Assembly (NCBI RefSeq): GCF_018263855.1
Contig: NZ_CP073318.1
Location: 8,556,001 to 8,620,000, forward strand
From: Kutzneria sp. CA-103260
Lineage (GTDB): Bacteria > Actinomycetota > Actinomycetes > Mycobacteriales > Pseudonocardiaceae
Direction: 5' to 3'
DNA: 64,000 bases
Shown: piece after piece, positions 1-8,383 of the stretch
How the letters are laid out: each line of letters begins with the position of its first letter
Position numbering within the stretch: the stretch's first letter is position 1
Program-made: the position numbers and the translations under genes
Notes under the pieces: generated by a model
Database searches by the model: none
What the model saw: the letters and a program-made list of their open reading frames with translations, nothing else
Told to the model about the DNA's origin: nothing

Positions 1-377
1 GCGCCCTTGGTGGCGGAGGTGGCCAACGGCACGCACGCCCGCTCGAACAGCGCCTTCACCGGGTGCGGTCCCAGTCGCTGGCGGGCCTGGGTGATCGCCG
101 ACTTGGTGGGCACCTGCCAGTCATCGACCCAGGAGCCGAGCTTGCGCAGGTTGCCGACCAACCGGCGCATCACCTCGTCGTAGGACTCGGCGAAGAACAA
201 GCCCATCGCGATCACATAGCGGATCATCACGTGCGCGGGCAGCCGCCGGCTGCGTCTCTCCCGCCGCCCGGTGCGGTTGAGGACCTCTTCGATCAGGTCA
301 CGATCGAACCGGGCGGACAACACACCCAGTCCAATGTGGTCAGTCAACCGGCCCTGCGGCCTCGGTGGCGACTCCAC
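1..377 (-). CDS. IS4-family transposase, N-terminal part (cut by window edge)
   Basis: Reading the minus strand from a GTG at 377 gives about 125 residues matching the N-terminal domain of actinobacterial IS4-type transposases: LTDHIGLGVL near the start, then an Arg-rich RRERRSRRLPAHVMIRYV block, FFAESYDEVMRRL and a KSAITQARQRLG segment. The DDE catalytic domain would lie beyond base 1, so completeness cannot be judged. The GTG start is a choice; a TTG at residue 11 is also possible. The outer end of the element should fall between 378 and about 475, but no terminal inverted repeat can be defined from one end. The element lies at the 3' edge of a toxin-immunity locus, a usual place for mobile DNA. 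Confidence 0.75.
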   Translation of the reverse strand, partial: MESPPRPQGRLTDHIGLGVLSARFDRDLIEEVLNRTGRRERRSRRLPAHVMIRYVIAMGLFFAESYDEVMRRLVGNLRKLGSWVDDWQVPTKSAITQARQRLGPHPVKALFERACVPLATSATKG

Positions 378-475
378 CCCAGACGACGTCACGCCTGGGC
401 AACGTACCGGTCATCCCTCGCCCCGTCAGTTCACCACACCGACCAGCACAGACCGCTTATCTGAACGGCATTGGT

Positions 476-736
476 TCATGGGGTGTCGCCCCAGCGGTGG
501 CCGGCGAGGATCTGGGAATAGGCGAGGCGACCGAGCATGTAGCAACAGGCCTGATGCTCGGAGGCGAAACGCAGGAGGTCGTTCTTCTGCCCGCGCTCCA
601 GGTAGTAGACCTCCCAGACACCGTCTTCCTCGTCCTGGTCGACACAGAAGGCGAACTCGGCGGAGCCGCCGGCGACGACCATGCGATCGGGAACGCCAAG
701 AAGCGGTAGGCAGGACGCCAGCTCGGAAGCGTTCAC
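476..736 (-). CDS. Small acidic protein, second copy of paralogous immunity-like pair
   Basis: This 86-residue protein starts at a GTG with a GGAGG ribosome site 4 bases upstream. It is clearly paralogous to the gene just upstream (762-1019): both share RMVxAGG, WEVYxLERGxKNDLxRFA, QACxYxLGRLxYSQILAG and a final W-[GS]-D. No signal peptide or membrane segment is visible. Its position downstream of a modular toxin gene, its small size and its duplication suggest an immunity protein or a spare immunity copy. The family is not one I can name, so immunity is inferred from context. Confidence 0.6.
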   Translation of the reverse strand: MNASELASCLPLLGVPDRMVVAGGSAEFAFCVDQDEEDGVWEVYYLERGQKNDLLRFASEHQACCYMLGRLAYSQILAGHRWGDTP

Positions 737-761
737 CGGACCTCCGAGCTCACGGCGCCGG

Positions 762-1019
762 TCACTGGGCGTCGCTCCACTTCAGACCCGCGAGGATCTG
801 GCTGTAGGTGAGCCGGCCCAGCAGGTAGGTGCAGGCCTGGTTCTCATCGGCGAAGCGCTCCAGGTCGTTCTTGTCGCCCCGCTCCAGCCAGTACACCTCC
901 CATGCCCCGTCCTCGGCCTGCTCGACGGACCACGAGAACTGGGCGTGCCCGCCGGCGGCGACCATACGCGCTGGGATGCCGATGGCGGCGACGGCGGATT
1001 CCAGTTCCTCGATGTTCAC
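762..1019 (-). CDS. Small acidic protein, first copy of paralogous immunity-like pair
   Basis: This 85-residue protein starts at GTG 1019, chosen because GGAGG lies 5 bases upstream; an in-frame TTG at 1037 would add six residues. It shares the RMVAAGG, WEVYWLERGDKNDLERFAD, NQACTYLLGRL and YSQILAG blocks with its neighbour at 476-736. It is soluble and acidic. It sits 31 bases downstream of the 139-residue gene and is probably co-transcribed with the toxin upstream. Immunity function is inferred from gene order. Confidence 0.6.
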   Translation of the reverse strand: MNIEELESAVAAIGIPARMVAAGGHAQFSWSVEQAEDGAWEVYWLERGDKNDLERFADENQACTYLLGRLTYSQILAGLKWSDAQ

Positions 1020-1050
1020 GCAGACCTCCGGATCCAAAACGAGTCAGGGG

Positions 1051-1470
1051 TCACTTTTCGACTACTTCCTCAGGCCAGATCACGGTGTCCACCTCGCGCA
1101 GGTTCTTGATCTCCGCCTTGGGAATGACACCGGTGGCGACGAAGCGCTCCTCGATGTCGAGGCCCAGCTCCCGCGCCTTGGGCTCATTTCCGCCGAGGTA
1201 GTAAAGCAGCAGACTGTCGCCGCGGTCAGCGGTCACTTTGAAGGGCTCGCCGCGATACTCGGCGAACCACTCGACACGGTGCACGCTGTCCACCTCGGCG
1301 AGCGGTGTGTGCCTGATGTAGACGTTCGGCGCGACCTTTTCGAAGCCCGGCATCGGCGGGTTCTCGTCACGCCAGTACAGGTCGACAACATCCGGGTCGA
1401 CAGTCAGGGCGGTGTGGAACTGACGGCCACCGACCAGTGAGTAGTAACGCTGCCTGTACGGATCGGTCAC
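1051..1470 (-). CDS. Candidate immunity protein of the adjacent toxin
   Basis: The gene encodes 139 residues. Its GTG start overlaps the toxin stop codon (GTGA, 1470-1467), so translation is coupled to the toxin. That arrangement is typical of a cognate immunity protein placed directly after a polymorphic toxin. The protein is soluble, rich in Tyr, Trp, Asp and Glu, and shows no catalytic motif. I do not recognise the family. Binding to the toxin's C-terminal domain is inferred from the coupling and order. Confidence 0.6.
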   Translation of the reverse strand: MTDPYRQRYYSLVGGRQFHTALTVDPDVVDLYWRDENPPMPGFEKVAPNVYIRHTPLAEVDSVHRVEWFAEYRGEPFKVTADRGDSLLLYYLGGNEPKARELGLDIEERFVATGVIPKAEIKNLREVDTVIWPEEVVEK

Positions 1471-2657
1471 TGGTCCTCCTTGATCCAGCCGACACCATCG
1501 ATGTAGTGCGCCACCTGACGAGAGGTGCCGTCGGCGTAGAGCTCGTGAATGGTGTCGCCGTTACGCAGGGGCGATTCCTGGCGGTCCCATTCCGGAACCA
1601 GGTACTTGTCCGAGCCGGTGAAGCCGTTGCCGGTGTAGGGCTCACCCCAGACGTTCGTGCCGCCGATATTCGCCCGACCCTCCTCGGTGGGACCACCGAA
1701 GGGAACGGAGTAGTTTCCAGGCTCGGCCGTCGTGCGGAGCACGTGCACCGACTGATCGCCTGGCGTGAACGGAGTGCCGGAGTAGTCCAGCCGCAGGCCT
1801 TCGTAGTTCTGAGCGGGGGTGTGCATCTGTCCCGCATCGGACACGCGGGCGAAACAACCCCTGGACACGGTGGGGTCGAACTTGTCGTCGGTCGAGTTGT
1901 CCAGATAGTGCTGCGCCGCCCAGGGATTGAGCACCTTCTGGACCGGTGTCCCGTTCTCCAAGGGAATGTCCTCGCGCAGCGCACGCCACTTCAAGGCTTC
2001 GTCGTGGCTGACGTTGGCGGTGCCGCCGGGCTGGTTCATCCGGTGGCGCATGGAGTCGAACTCGTCCTGCGTCATGCCGTGGCGCTCCAGCAGGCCCGGC
2101 AGCTGGGCGGATGCCGAATGCGGATCGGGCAGGTCGCCGCTGAGCCGAGTTGGTTCACCACCTCCGCCTGGAATCGCGGGAGCGCTGTGGTCCTTGCCAC
2201 CGCCGCCCGAACCGACGGAGGAGCCGCTGCGTGAGGAGCCGCCGGCGACGGACTTGGCCTTCTTGCCGGAGCCGCCGCTGGCGCTGACGGAGGAGCCGGA
2301 ACGCGAAGAACCGCCGGTGACGGACTTGGACTTGCCGTCGTTGTGGATCTTCTTGAGGCCGGACGCGCCGGTGGAGTCGGCCTCTTCGAACAGGTCGGCG
2401 GAGTTGCCGAGGCGGCCGCCGGCGGAGCCGGCTACGCGGCCGCCTTCCTTGAAGACCTTGCCGGTGACCTCCACGCCGCGGCCCATCGCCTTGGCCACCA
2501 CAGAGCCGATACCGGAGCGGTCGCCGGAAGCGTGGGAGACGAGGTTCTGGCCGGTCTCCTCCAGCTTGGAGCCGGTCTGCTCGATCTGGCCGCCGAAGTC
2601 CTTGAGCTTGCCACCGGACTTGCGCAGGTGGTCCGGGTGGACGTTGATCTTGCTCAC
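1467..2657 (-). CDS. Modular polymorphic toxin with unrecognised C-terminal domain
   Basis: The 396-residue product starts at GTG 2657, which overlaps the previous stop (GTGA). Residues about 1-95 are a helical WXG/LXG-like module (IEQTGSKLEETGQNLV). Residues about 95-160 form a low-complexity Ser/Gly linker containing two copies of a GGSSRSGSSV unit. From about residue 175 there is a globular region with HGMTQDEFDSMRHRMN, SRGCFARVSDAG, LDYSGTPF, SVHVLRT, PYTGNGFTGSD and VPEW. Such an N-terminal export module, linker and variable tip are standard for actinobacterial polymorphic toxins. The tip is not the TNT NAD-glycohydrolase I would expect next to a CpnT-like protein. An ADP-ribosyltransferase-like fold is possible (Arg in SRG, then GFTGS and PEW) but unproven. 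Confidence 0.65.
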   Translation of the reverse strand: MSKINVHPDHLRKSGGKLKDFGGQIEQTGSKLEETGQNLVSHASGDRSGIGSVVAKAMGRGVEVTGKVFKEGGRVAGSAGGRLGNSADLFEEADSTGASGLKKIHNDGKSKSVTGGSSRSGSSVSASGGSGKKAKSVAGGSSRSGSSVGSGGGGKDHSAPAIPGGGGEPTRLSGDLPDPHSASAQLPGLLERHGMTQDEFDSMRHRMNQPGGTANVSHDEALKWRALREDIPLENGTPVQKVLNPWAAQHYLDNSTDDKFDPTVSRGCFARVSDAGQMHTPAQNYEGLRLDYSGTPFTPGDQSVHVLRTTAEPGNYSVPFGGPTEEGRANIGGTNVWGEPYTGNGFTGSDKYLVPEWDRQESPLRNGDTIHELYADGTSRQVAHYIDGVGWIKEDQ

Positions 2658-3403
2658 GTCGGGATGCCCTGGTTGGTGGCGACCGACTCGGCGGTGCCCA
2701 GGGGATCGTTGGCGACGGAGTTGGCCATGCCCTCGACCTGGTCGACGGAGTCGCTGACGCCCTGGGAGAAGCCGTCGGCGCCGGCCCCTGCGACGGCACC
2801 GAGGTCGATGCCCTGATGGGTGCCGAGAGCATCGCCGACGAGCTGGGTGGCGAGCTCCTCGCCGGCGCTCTCCAGCGCCGCGAAGATGGGGCCCTCGACC
2901 ACGGACAGCAGCTGCTGCTCGACGGTCTGGATGGCCTGCTCGATGGCCTGCTTGACGATCTGCTCGGTGAACTCGGTCTGCGCGACGGCCAGGGCCTCGG
3001 AGGCGCCGAGGGTCTCGATGGCGGCGGCTTGGTCGGCGATGAGCTCGGCAGCCAGGATGACCAGCTGCACGATGGCGGCCAGCTTCATGGCCACGATCAC
3101 CACGGCGGCGATGTCCAGGCCGGTGGCGAGCAGGTCCATGCCCTCGCCGAGCTGCTGGAGGTGCCCGTCGGCCAGCTTCTTCCAGAGCGCTTCGAAGATC
3201 TGGAGCGACTCGGCCGAGTTGACGCCGAGCATCTCCTCGATGTCGGACTTGGCGTCGCCGTTGTTGCTGGACAGCTCGGAGCCGAGCTGGCGCAACTGGT
3301 CGGCGGCCGAGCGGAGCTCGTCCTCGTCGATGTTGGGCCACTCGACGCCGATCAGGTCGAGCACCCAGGTGACTTCCGAAGGGAGGGTGACTCCCATGCT
3401 CAC
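2654..3403 (-). CDS. CpnT-N-like / WXG100-like helical protein
   Basis: The product is about 249 residues, starting at GTG 3403; GTG 3406 or ATG 3397 are alternatives. It begins with VTLPSEVTWVLDLIGVEWPNIDEDELR, the pattern of the N-terminal domain found in CpnT-like and related actinobacterial export partners. It is largely alpha-helical, with a hydrophobic stretch around residues 95-130 (AAVVIVAMKLAAIVQLVILAAEL). It has no classical signal peptide. The start and end both overlap neighbours by GTGA, so it is translationally coupled to the YbaB-like gene and the toxin. It probably acts as a type VII-secretion-linked carrier or channel-like partner of the toxin; this comes from family and context. 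Confidence 0.65.
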   Translation of the reverse strand: MSMGVTLPSEVTWVLDLIGVEWPNIDEDELRSAADQLRQLGSELSSNNGDAKSDIEEMLGVNSAESLQIFEALWKKLADGHLQQLGEGMDLLATGLDIAAVVIVAMKLAAIVQLVILAAELIADQAAAIETLGASEALAVAQTEFTEQIVKQAIEQAIQTVEQQLLSVVEGPIFAALESAGEELATQLVGDALGTHQGIDLGAVAGAGADGFSQGVSDSVDQVEGMANSVANDPLGTAESVATNQGIPT

Positions 3404-4053
3404 CACGACCCTTCGTTGAGCACGGAGCCGCCGTCGTCATCGTCGTCGTCACGGCGCGAGGGACGCTGCTGCGGCTGGGCGGGGGCGGGCCGGGCGGCGG
3501 GCGGAGCGGCAGCCGGCGGCGGAGGCGTGCTGTATGAAGACTGAGGCTGGCTGTACGAGGACTGGTTGTAGGAAGACGGCGGGGGCGGGGCCTGGCGCCA
3601 CGGGTCGGCCTGGTCGCCGGGGTCGGTGGCGGTCCGCGGCACGGCGGGGGTGCTGAGCTGCCCGGCGTCGAGCCCGACGGCGCTGCCGGCGGCGGCCAGC
3701 ACGTTGGCGCTCTGGGTCCGCACGGGCGCCATCGTCTCGGAGACCTTGGCCCGGGCCTTGGCCGCGGCGGCCTGGATGGTGGCGACGACGGTCTGCGCCA
3801 GCTTGTCCGGGGTGGTGCGCTCGAAGGCGCTCGGCGCGAACTTCAGCGACGTCACCACCCCGGTCGCGTCCACGGCGACCTGGACGCTGCCGTCCTTCGA
3901 GGTCGCTTCCCCCGTGCTCGACAGCGCCTGCTGCTGCGCTTCCTTCACGGCGGCCATCTGCGCACGCAGCCCGGCGAGCGCGCCGTCGGCCTGTTGCCGC
4001 AGCTCGGCGACCTTCGCCATGCGCTGCTCTGGACTCAAGTCCGGCTCAGTCAT
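3400..4053 (-). CDS. YbaB/EbfC-family protein of the toxin locus
   Basis: The 217-residue product starts at ATG 4053, seven bases after an AGGGGT ribosome site. Residues about 5-100 match the YbaB/EbfC fold (MAKVAELRQQADGALAGLRAQM, then DGSVQVAVDATGVVTSLKF). Residues about 145-205 are a Pro/Gln/Ser/Tyr-rich disordered tail ending in a run of six Asp. YbaB-like proteins recur in ESX and WXG-type export loci. This is a separate paralogue from the short recR-linked YbaB at 8384-8734. It is the first gene of the toxin operon and overlaps the next gene by 4 bases. Confidence 0.7.
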   Translation of the reverse strand: MTEPDLSPEQRMAKVAELRQQADGALAGLRAQMAAVKEAQQQALSSTGEATSKDGSVQVAVDATGVVTSLKFAPSAFERTTPDKLAQTVVATIQAAAAKARAKVSETMAPVRTQSANVLAAAGSAVGLDAGQLSTPAVPRTATDPGDQADPWRQAPPPPSSYNQSSYSQPQSSYSTPPPPAAAPPAARPAPAQPQQRPSRRDDDDDDGGSVLNEGSW

Positions 4054-4306
4054 TGCCAACACCCCTCACGTCAGGCACTACGACGCCGACCGCCTCCGAC
4101 CGGTTCCGCTCGGGGGACATCTTCGAGCCCGGCCGTCAGGCCGACCAGTCGGGGGGTGTGACCAGCGCGAGTAGCCGATTCCCCGGACACGGTCCGGTGC
4201 CCGCTTGTCGCAATAGAGCGGGAACTCGCCGGCCGGGGCCCCGAGTGCGTGCACAATCTGTACTGGCAGTGTTCGCCGGTGACGAAGGGGTGCGAACGGG
4301 TTGGCC

Positions 4307-7300
4307 GTGGAGTTTCGGATCCTCGGGCCGCTGGAGGTCGTCGTGGACGGCCAGGTGGCGCCAATCGGCGCTGCCAAACACCGCACCCTGCTCGCCTGCC
4401 TGCTGCTGCGTGCCAACCGGGTGGTCTCGGTCGAGGAGCTGGTGGACCGCATCTGGGACGGCGACACGCCGCACCGGTCGAAGGCGACGCTCCAGACGTA
4501 TGTGATGCGCCTGCGCCAGGTGCTGGGCGACCCGTCGGTGATCCGCACGGCCGCGGACGGCTACCTGATCACGGTGGACGCGAACCACCTGGACCTGCTG
4601 CGGTTCACTGAGCTGGCCGCGGCGGCCCAGTCGACGCTGGCCAGTGGGGATCTGCCGACCGCGGCCGAGCTGTACGGCCAGGCCCTGGGCCTGTGGCGGG
4701 GCCAGCCGCTGGTGGACGTGCCCTCGGACGTGCTGCACCGGGAGGAGATCCAGCGCCTGGTCGAGCAGCGGCTGGAGGTGCTGGAGCGCCGGATCGAGGT
4801 GGAGCTGAGCCTGGGCCGGCACACCGATCTGATCCCGATGCTGCGGGCGGTGACCGGGGAGCACCCGTTCCAGGAGCAGTTCTGGGGCCAGCTGATGCTG
4901 GCGCTGCACCGTTCGGGCCGGCAGGTGGAGGCGCTGGAGGCGTTTCGCCAGGTCAGCCGGCTGCTGGCCGAGGAGCTGGGCGTTGGCCCGGGCGAGCGGC
5001 TGCGGGCGCTGCACCAGGCAGTGCTGCGGGACGACCCCGGCCTGGCGCCGCCGGAGCGCGCGCCCCGCCCGTCGACCCGGAGCGTGCCTTCGGAGCTGCC
5101 CGCCGACCTGGTGGACTTTGTCGGACGGCGTGACGTGGCGGATCGGATCGCGCAGCGGCTGACGGCCGGCGACACGAACACCGCGGTGCCGCTGGTAACG
5201 CTGTCCGGCCCGCCCGGGGTCGGCAAGACCGCGCTGGCCATCCACGTGGCGCACGAGGTGAACCGCCACTTTCCGGGCGGCCAGCTGTACGTGAACCTGC
5301 GCGGCTACGCCCCGGGGCCGCCGATGAGCACAGTGGACGCTTTGACGCGGTTCCTGCGGGCGCTCGGGGTGCCGCCGTCGCAGATCCCGTTGGACGTCGA
5401 GGAGCAGATCACCCTGTACCGGTCCTGCATGGCGGGCCGGCAGGTGCTGGTGGTGCTGGACAACGCGGCGGCGGCCGAGCAGGTGCGCCCGCTGCTGCCG
5501 GGCAGCCCGGGCTGCGCGGTCCTCGTGACGAGCCGGGACACGCTGCTGGGGTTGACGGCGTTGCAGGGCGCGCGGCCGGTCGGCCTGGACGCCCTCGCGC
5601 CGGACGAGGCGATCACACTGCTCACGGAAATGCTCGGCGAGCGGGCGGTCGAGCAGGAGCCGGACGCCGTCGCCGAGTTGGCCCAGCTGTGCGCGAACCT
5701 GCCGTTGGCGCTGCGGATCGCCGCGGCGAACCTGGCCAACCGGCCGGGCGTGGCGAACTACGTGGAGCTGCTGCGGCAGGGCAACCGACTGGCCGCGCTG
5801 GTGGTGGACGGCGATGACGAGGCGGCCGTGCACGCGGCGTTCGACCTCTCCTATCACGGCTTGAAGCCGGCGGCGCGGCAGCTGTTCCGGCTGCTGGGCC
5901 TGATCCCCGGTCCGGACTTCACGGCGGAGGCGGCCGCCGCGGTGGCATCGCTGCGGCTGGACGAGTCGCAGCGGCTGCTGGACCGGCTGGCCGCCGCGAA
6001 CCTGGTGCAGCAGCACTCACCGGGCCGCTATCAGCTGCATGACCTGCTGCGCCTGTACGCCGAGCAGCGCACCGACGTGGAGGAGAACCCTGGTTCGAAG
6101 GTGATCGCCCGATCCAATCTGGCCGCGTACTACCACCACGCCTCGGCGGCGGCGTCGAACACGCTGTCCCCGGGCAGTGTGCGGCTTCCGGTGCCGGGCG
6201 CCGGCTTTGTCGTGACGACACCGCGGTTCGCCGACCACGTGGAGGCGTTGGCCTGGCTGGACGCGGAGCGGGCGAACCTGATCGCGGCGGTGGCGCAGGC
6301 CGAGGAGACCGGCCCGCTGCCGGCGGCCTGGGGCCTCGCGGACGCGTTGCACCGGTACTTCCGCGGTCACCGGCTCAGCAACGAGGGCGTCATGACCGCC
6401 CGGATCGGCCTCACCGCGGCCTTGCGCTCCGGCGATGGGCGGGCGGAAGCCGTTATGCGCCAAGCACTTGGCACGCTGGCCTGGGATCTGAGCGACTACG
6501 ACGAGGCCGTCGACCAGGTGACGCTGGCGTTGTCCTACTACCGCGAGATGGGCCCGGACCACGCCGTCATCGAGGCGCTGACCGATCTCGGCGGCGTCTA
6601 CGGCGAGCGGGGCGAGGTGGAGCGGGCCGCGGCCTGTTTCGAGCAGGCGCTGGAGGTGACGAAGGTCGTCGACTCGCCGGCCGGTCACGCCACGACGCTG
6701 TTCAAGCTGGGCACGCTCCGGCTGGAGCTGGGCGATGTCGGCGAGGCAATCCGGCTGCTGGAGCAGGCGCTGGCCGGGCATCGGGCGCTGGGCCGCCGCT
6801 ACGACGAGGCAGCGTGCCTGAACAACCTCGGGCTGGCCCACCGCGAGCTCGGCCAGTTCGACCAGGCGCTGACCTGCCTGCACTCGGCCCTGGACCTGCG
6901 TAACGAGCTGGGTTCCTCGGACGGCCGTGGCAGCCTGCTGGACACGATTTCCACGGTATATCTGGACGTCGGCGAGGTGGCCCAAGCCGGCGAGTACGCC
7001 GCGACGGCGATCGCGCAGGCCCGGGAGGCCGGGGCTCGCCGAGCCGAGGCGAGCGCGTTGAACACGCTGGCGCGGGTGGAATCTCGCCGCGGCGACCACG
7101 AACTGGCCGTGCACCACCACGAACAGGCGCTGCGCGTCGCGCAGGAGATCGACAACCGGTACCTGGAGGCGGAGTCGCTGATCGGCCTGGCCGACACGCA
7201 TCGGGCGCTCGGCGACCGGACGCAGGCGGCGGAGTTGGCCCAACGGGCGCTCGTGGTCTACCGGGCCGAGCAGCACCCGAGGGCGCTGGCCCGGGCGCAG

Positions 7301-7330
7301 AAGGCGTTGGAGCTAGCGCTGAACGACTAG
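4307..7330 (+). CDS. AfsR/SARP-type transcriptional regulator with NB-ARC and TPR
   Basis: This is a protein of about 1007 residues. It opens with an OmpR-type winged helix (EFRILGPLEVVVDG) and a BTAD helical domain to about residue 245. Next comes an NB-ARC ATPase with Walker A GPPGVGKTA near residue 301 and the LVVLDNAA and LVTSRDTLLG motifs. The C-terminal third, from about residue 700, is TPR repeats (for example YDEAVDQVTLALSYYREMG). That is the AfsR architecture: a large, ATP-controlled transcription activator of antibiotic or stress genes. GTG 4307 was chosen over TTG 4301 because ACGGGT lies upstream of it. The gene is divergent from the toxin locus and overlaps the next gene tail-to-tail by 18 bases. 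Targets are unknown. Confidence 0.85.
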   Translation: MEFRILGPLEVVVDGQVAPIGAAKHRTLLACLLLRANRVVSVEELVDRIWDGDTPHRSKATLQTYVMRLRQVLGDPSVIRTAADGYLITVDANHLDLLRFTELAAAAQSTLASGDLPTAAELYGQALGLWRGQPLVDVPSDVLHREEIQRLVEQRLEVLERRIEVELSLGRHTDLIPMLRAVTGEHPFQEQFWGQLMLALHRSGRQVEALEAFRQVSRLLAEELGVGPGERLRALHQAVLRDDPGLAPPERAPRPSTRSVPSELPADLVDFVGRRDVADRIAQRLTAGDTNTAVPLVTLSGPPGVGKTALAIHVAHEVNRHFPGGQLYVNLRGYAPGPPMSTVDALTRFLRALGVPPSQIPLDVEEQITLYRSCMAGRQVLVVLDNAAAAEQVRPLLPGSPGCAVLVTSRDTLLGLTALQGARPVGLDALAPDEAITLLTEMLGERAVEQEPDAVAELAQLCANLPLALRIAAANLANRPGVANYVELLRQGNRLAALVVDGDDEAAVHAAFDLSYHGLKPAARQLFRLLGLIPGPDFTAEAAAAVASLRLDESQRLLDRLAAANLVQQHSPGRYQLHDLLRLYAEQRTDVEENPGSKVIARSNLAAYYHHASAAASNTLSPGSVRLPVPGAGFVVTTPRFADHVEALAWLDAERANLIAAVAQAEETGPLPAAWGLADALHRYFRGHRLSNEGVMTARIGLTAALRSGDGRAEAVMRQALGTLAWDLSDYDEAVDQVTLALSYYREMGPDHAVIEALTDLGGVYGERGEVERAAACFEQALEVTKVVDSPAGHATTLFKLGTLRLELGDVGEAIRLLEQALAGHRALGRRYDEAACLNNLGLAHRELGQFDQALTCLHSALDLRNELGSSDGRGSLLDTISTVYLDVGEVAQAGEYAATAIAQAREAGARRAEASALNTLARVESRRGDHELAVHHHEQALRVAQEIDNRYLEAESLIGLADTHRALGDRTQAAELAQRALVVYRAEQHPRALARAQKALELALND

Positions 7331-7774
7331 GTCGGCCCGGTCACGGGTACCGTCCACCTGGAACCATCCGCGCTCGAAGTCCTTCCACCGCAACAGATCC
7401 GCCCGGCTGTTTGCGCCGTCACGGGCGATCGCCCGGGCCAGCGCGTCCTCGGCCTCGACCCAGATCAGCTGGGACAGCCACGGCGTCGCCGCCCGGCGGC
7501 CGGCGGAAACCCCTTCCACGACAAGGACTTCCGTCGGCTCGACCACGACTTCCGCACCGAGCACGGGCACGCCGCTGCTCCAGTCCATGCGCCGATACCG
7601 CCCGCTTTCGCCCCGTCGCAGCGGACGAAGCACCCCGTCGACCAGCCGCGGCCACCACGCCACCGGGTCGTCCCAGGTCGCGAAGTGGTCGGTGGGCACG
7701 ACCGGCAGGCCGAGCGACGCCGCGTAGGTGGACTTGCCGGCGCCGGACGGCCCGTCGATCGCGATGACCTTCAC
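7313..7774 (-). CDS. P-loop (uridine-kinase-like) ATP-binding protein
   Basis: The product is 153 residues with a Walker A motif (DGPSGAGKST) at residues 7-16 and a Walker-B-like VLVVEGVSAG near residue 90. The size and the sequence VPTDHFATWDDP, resembling the substrate loop of the uridine kinase superfamily, suggest a small nucleoside or sugar kinase. It is shorter than uridine kinase itself (about 210 residues), and the substrate cannot be named. It lies just after recR on the same strand (10 bases) and may be co-transcribed with it. The C-terminus overlaps the AfsR-like gene by 18 bases in convergent orientation. Confidence 0.7.
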   Translation of the reverse strand: MKVIAIDGPSGAGKSTYAASLGLPVVPTDHFATWDDPVAWWPRLVDGVLRPLRRGESGRYRRMDWSSGVPVLGAEVVVEPTEVLVVEGVSAGRRAATPWLSQLIWVEAEDALARAIARDGANSRADLLRWKDFERGWFQVDGTRDRADLVVQR

Positions 7775-7784
7775 CCGAGGTTGA

Positions 7785-8381
7785 TCAGACCGTGCGACGG
7801 CCCGAGAGGGCTCGGCCGAGCGTGAGCTCGTCGGCGAACTCCAGGTCGCCGCCCATCGGCAGGCCCGAGGCCAGCCGGGTGACGGTGAGCCCGGGGAAGT
7901 CGCGCAGCATCCGGATCAGGTAGGTCGCGGTGGCCTCGCCCTCGGTGTTCGGGTCGGTGGCGAGGATGATCTCCTTGATGTCGTCGGCGCCCATCCGGGC
8001 CAGCAGCTCGCGGATGCGCAGCTGGTCGGGGCCGACGCCGGACAGCGGGTCGAGCGCGCCGCCGAGCACGTGGTAGCGGCCCTTGAACTCGCGGGTCTTC
8101 TCCACCGCGACGACGTCCTTGGGCTCCTCGACCACGCACACCACGGTCGCGTCGCGCCGCGGGTCCTTGCAGATGCGGCAGGTCTGCTCCTCGGCGACGT
8201 TGCCGCAGATCTGGCAGAACTGCACGCCTTCGCGCACCTTCTGGAGCGCGTCCTGCAGCCGCCCGATGTCCGCCGGGTCGGCGGCCAGCAGGTGGAAGGC
8301 GATGCGCTGGGCGCTCTTCGGACCGACGCCGGGCAGCCGGCCCAGCTCGTCGATCAGGTCCTGTACCGGTCCCTCGTACAC
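7785..8381 (-). CDS. recR: Recombination mediator RecR
   Basis: At 198 residues this matches RecR length. It shows the N-terminal helix-hairpin-helix (LIDELGRLPGVGPKSAQRIAF), the four-cysteine zinc finger (CQICGN...CRIC, about residues 55-70), a Toprim domain (VCVVEEPKDV, LATDPNTEGEATA) and the C-terminal LASGLPMGGDLEFADE signature. GTG 8381 was chosen because it gives the usual start and lies 2 bases after the ybaB stop. RecR works with RecF/RecO to load RecA on gapped DNA. The ybaB-recR pair is a classic operon. Confidence 0.95.
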   Translation of the reverse strand: MYEGPVQDLIDELGRLPGVGPKSAQRIAFHLLAADPADIGRLQDALQKVREGVQFCQICGNVAEEQTCRICKDPRRDATVVCVVEEPKDVVAVEKTREFKGRYHVLGGALDPLSGVGPDQLRIRELLARMGADDIKEIILATDPNTEGEATATYLIRMLRDFPGLTVTRLASGLPMGGDLEFADELTLGRALSGRRTV

Positions 8382-8383
8382 CG

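Noticed and set aside
2658..3452. A minus-strand open frame that would extend the toxin to about 660 residues
   Set aside because: The added part is Arg/Gly/His-rich nonsense in a different frame from the well-formed CpnT-N-like gene; GTG 2657 with the GTGA overlap explains the toxin start.
4136..6016. 626-residue minus-strand frame opposite the first AfsR-like gene
   Set aside because: Gln/Arg/His-rich shadow translation; the + strand has full BTAD, NB-ARC and TPR features.
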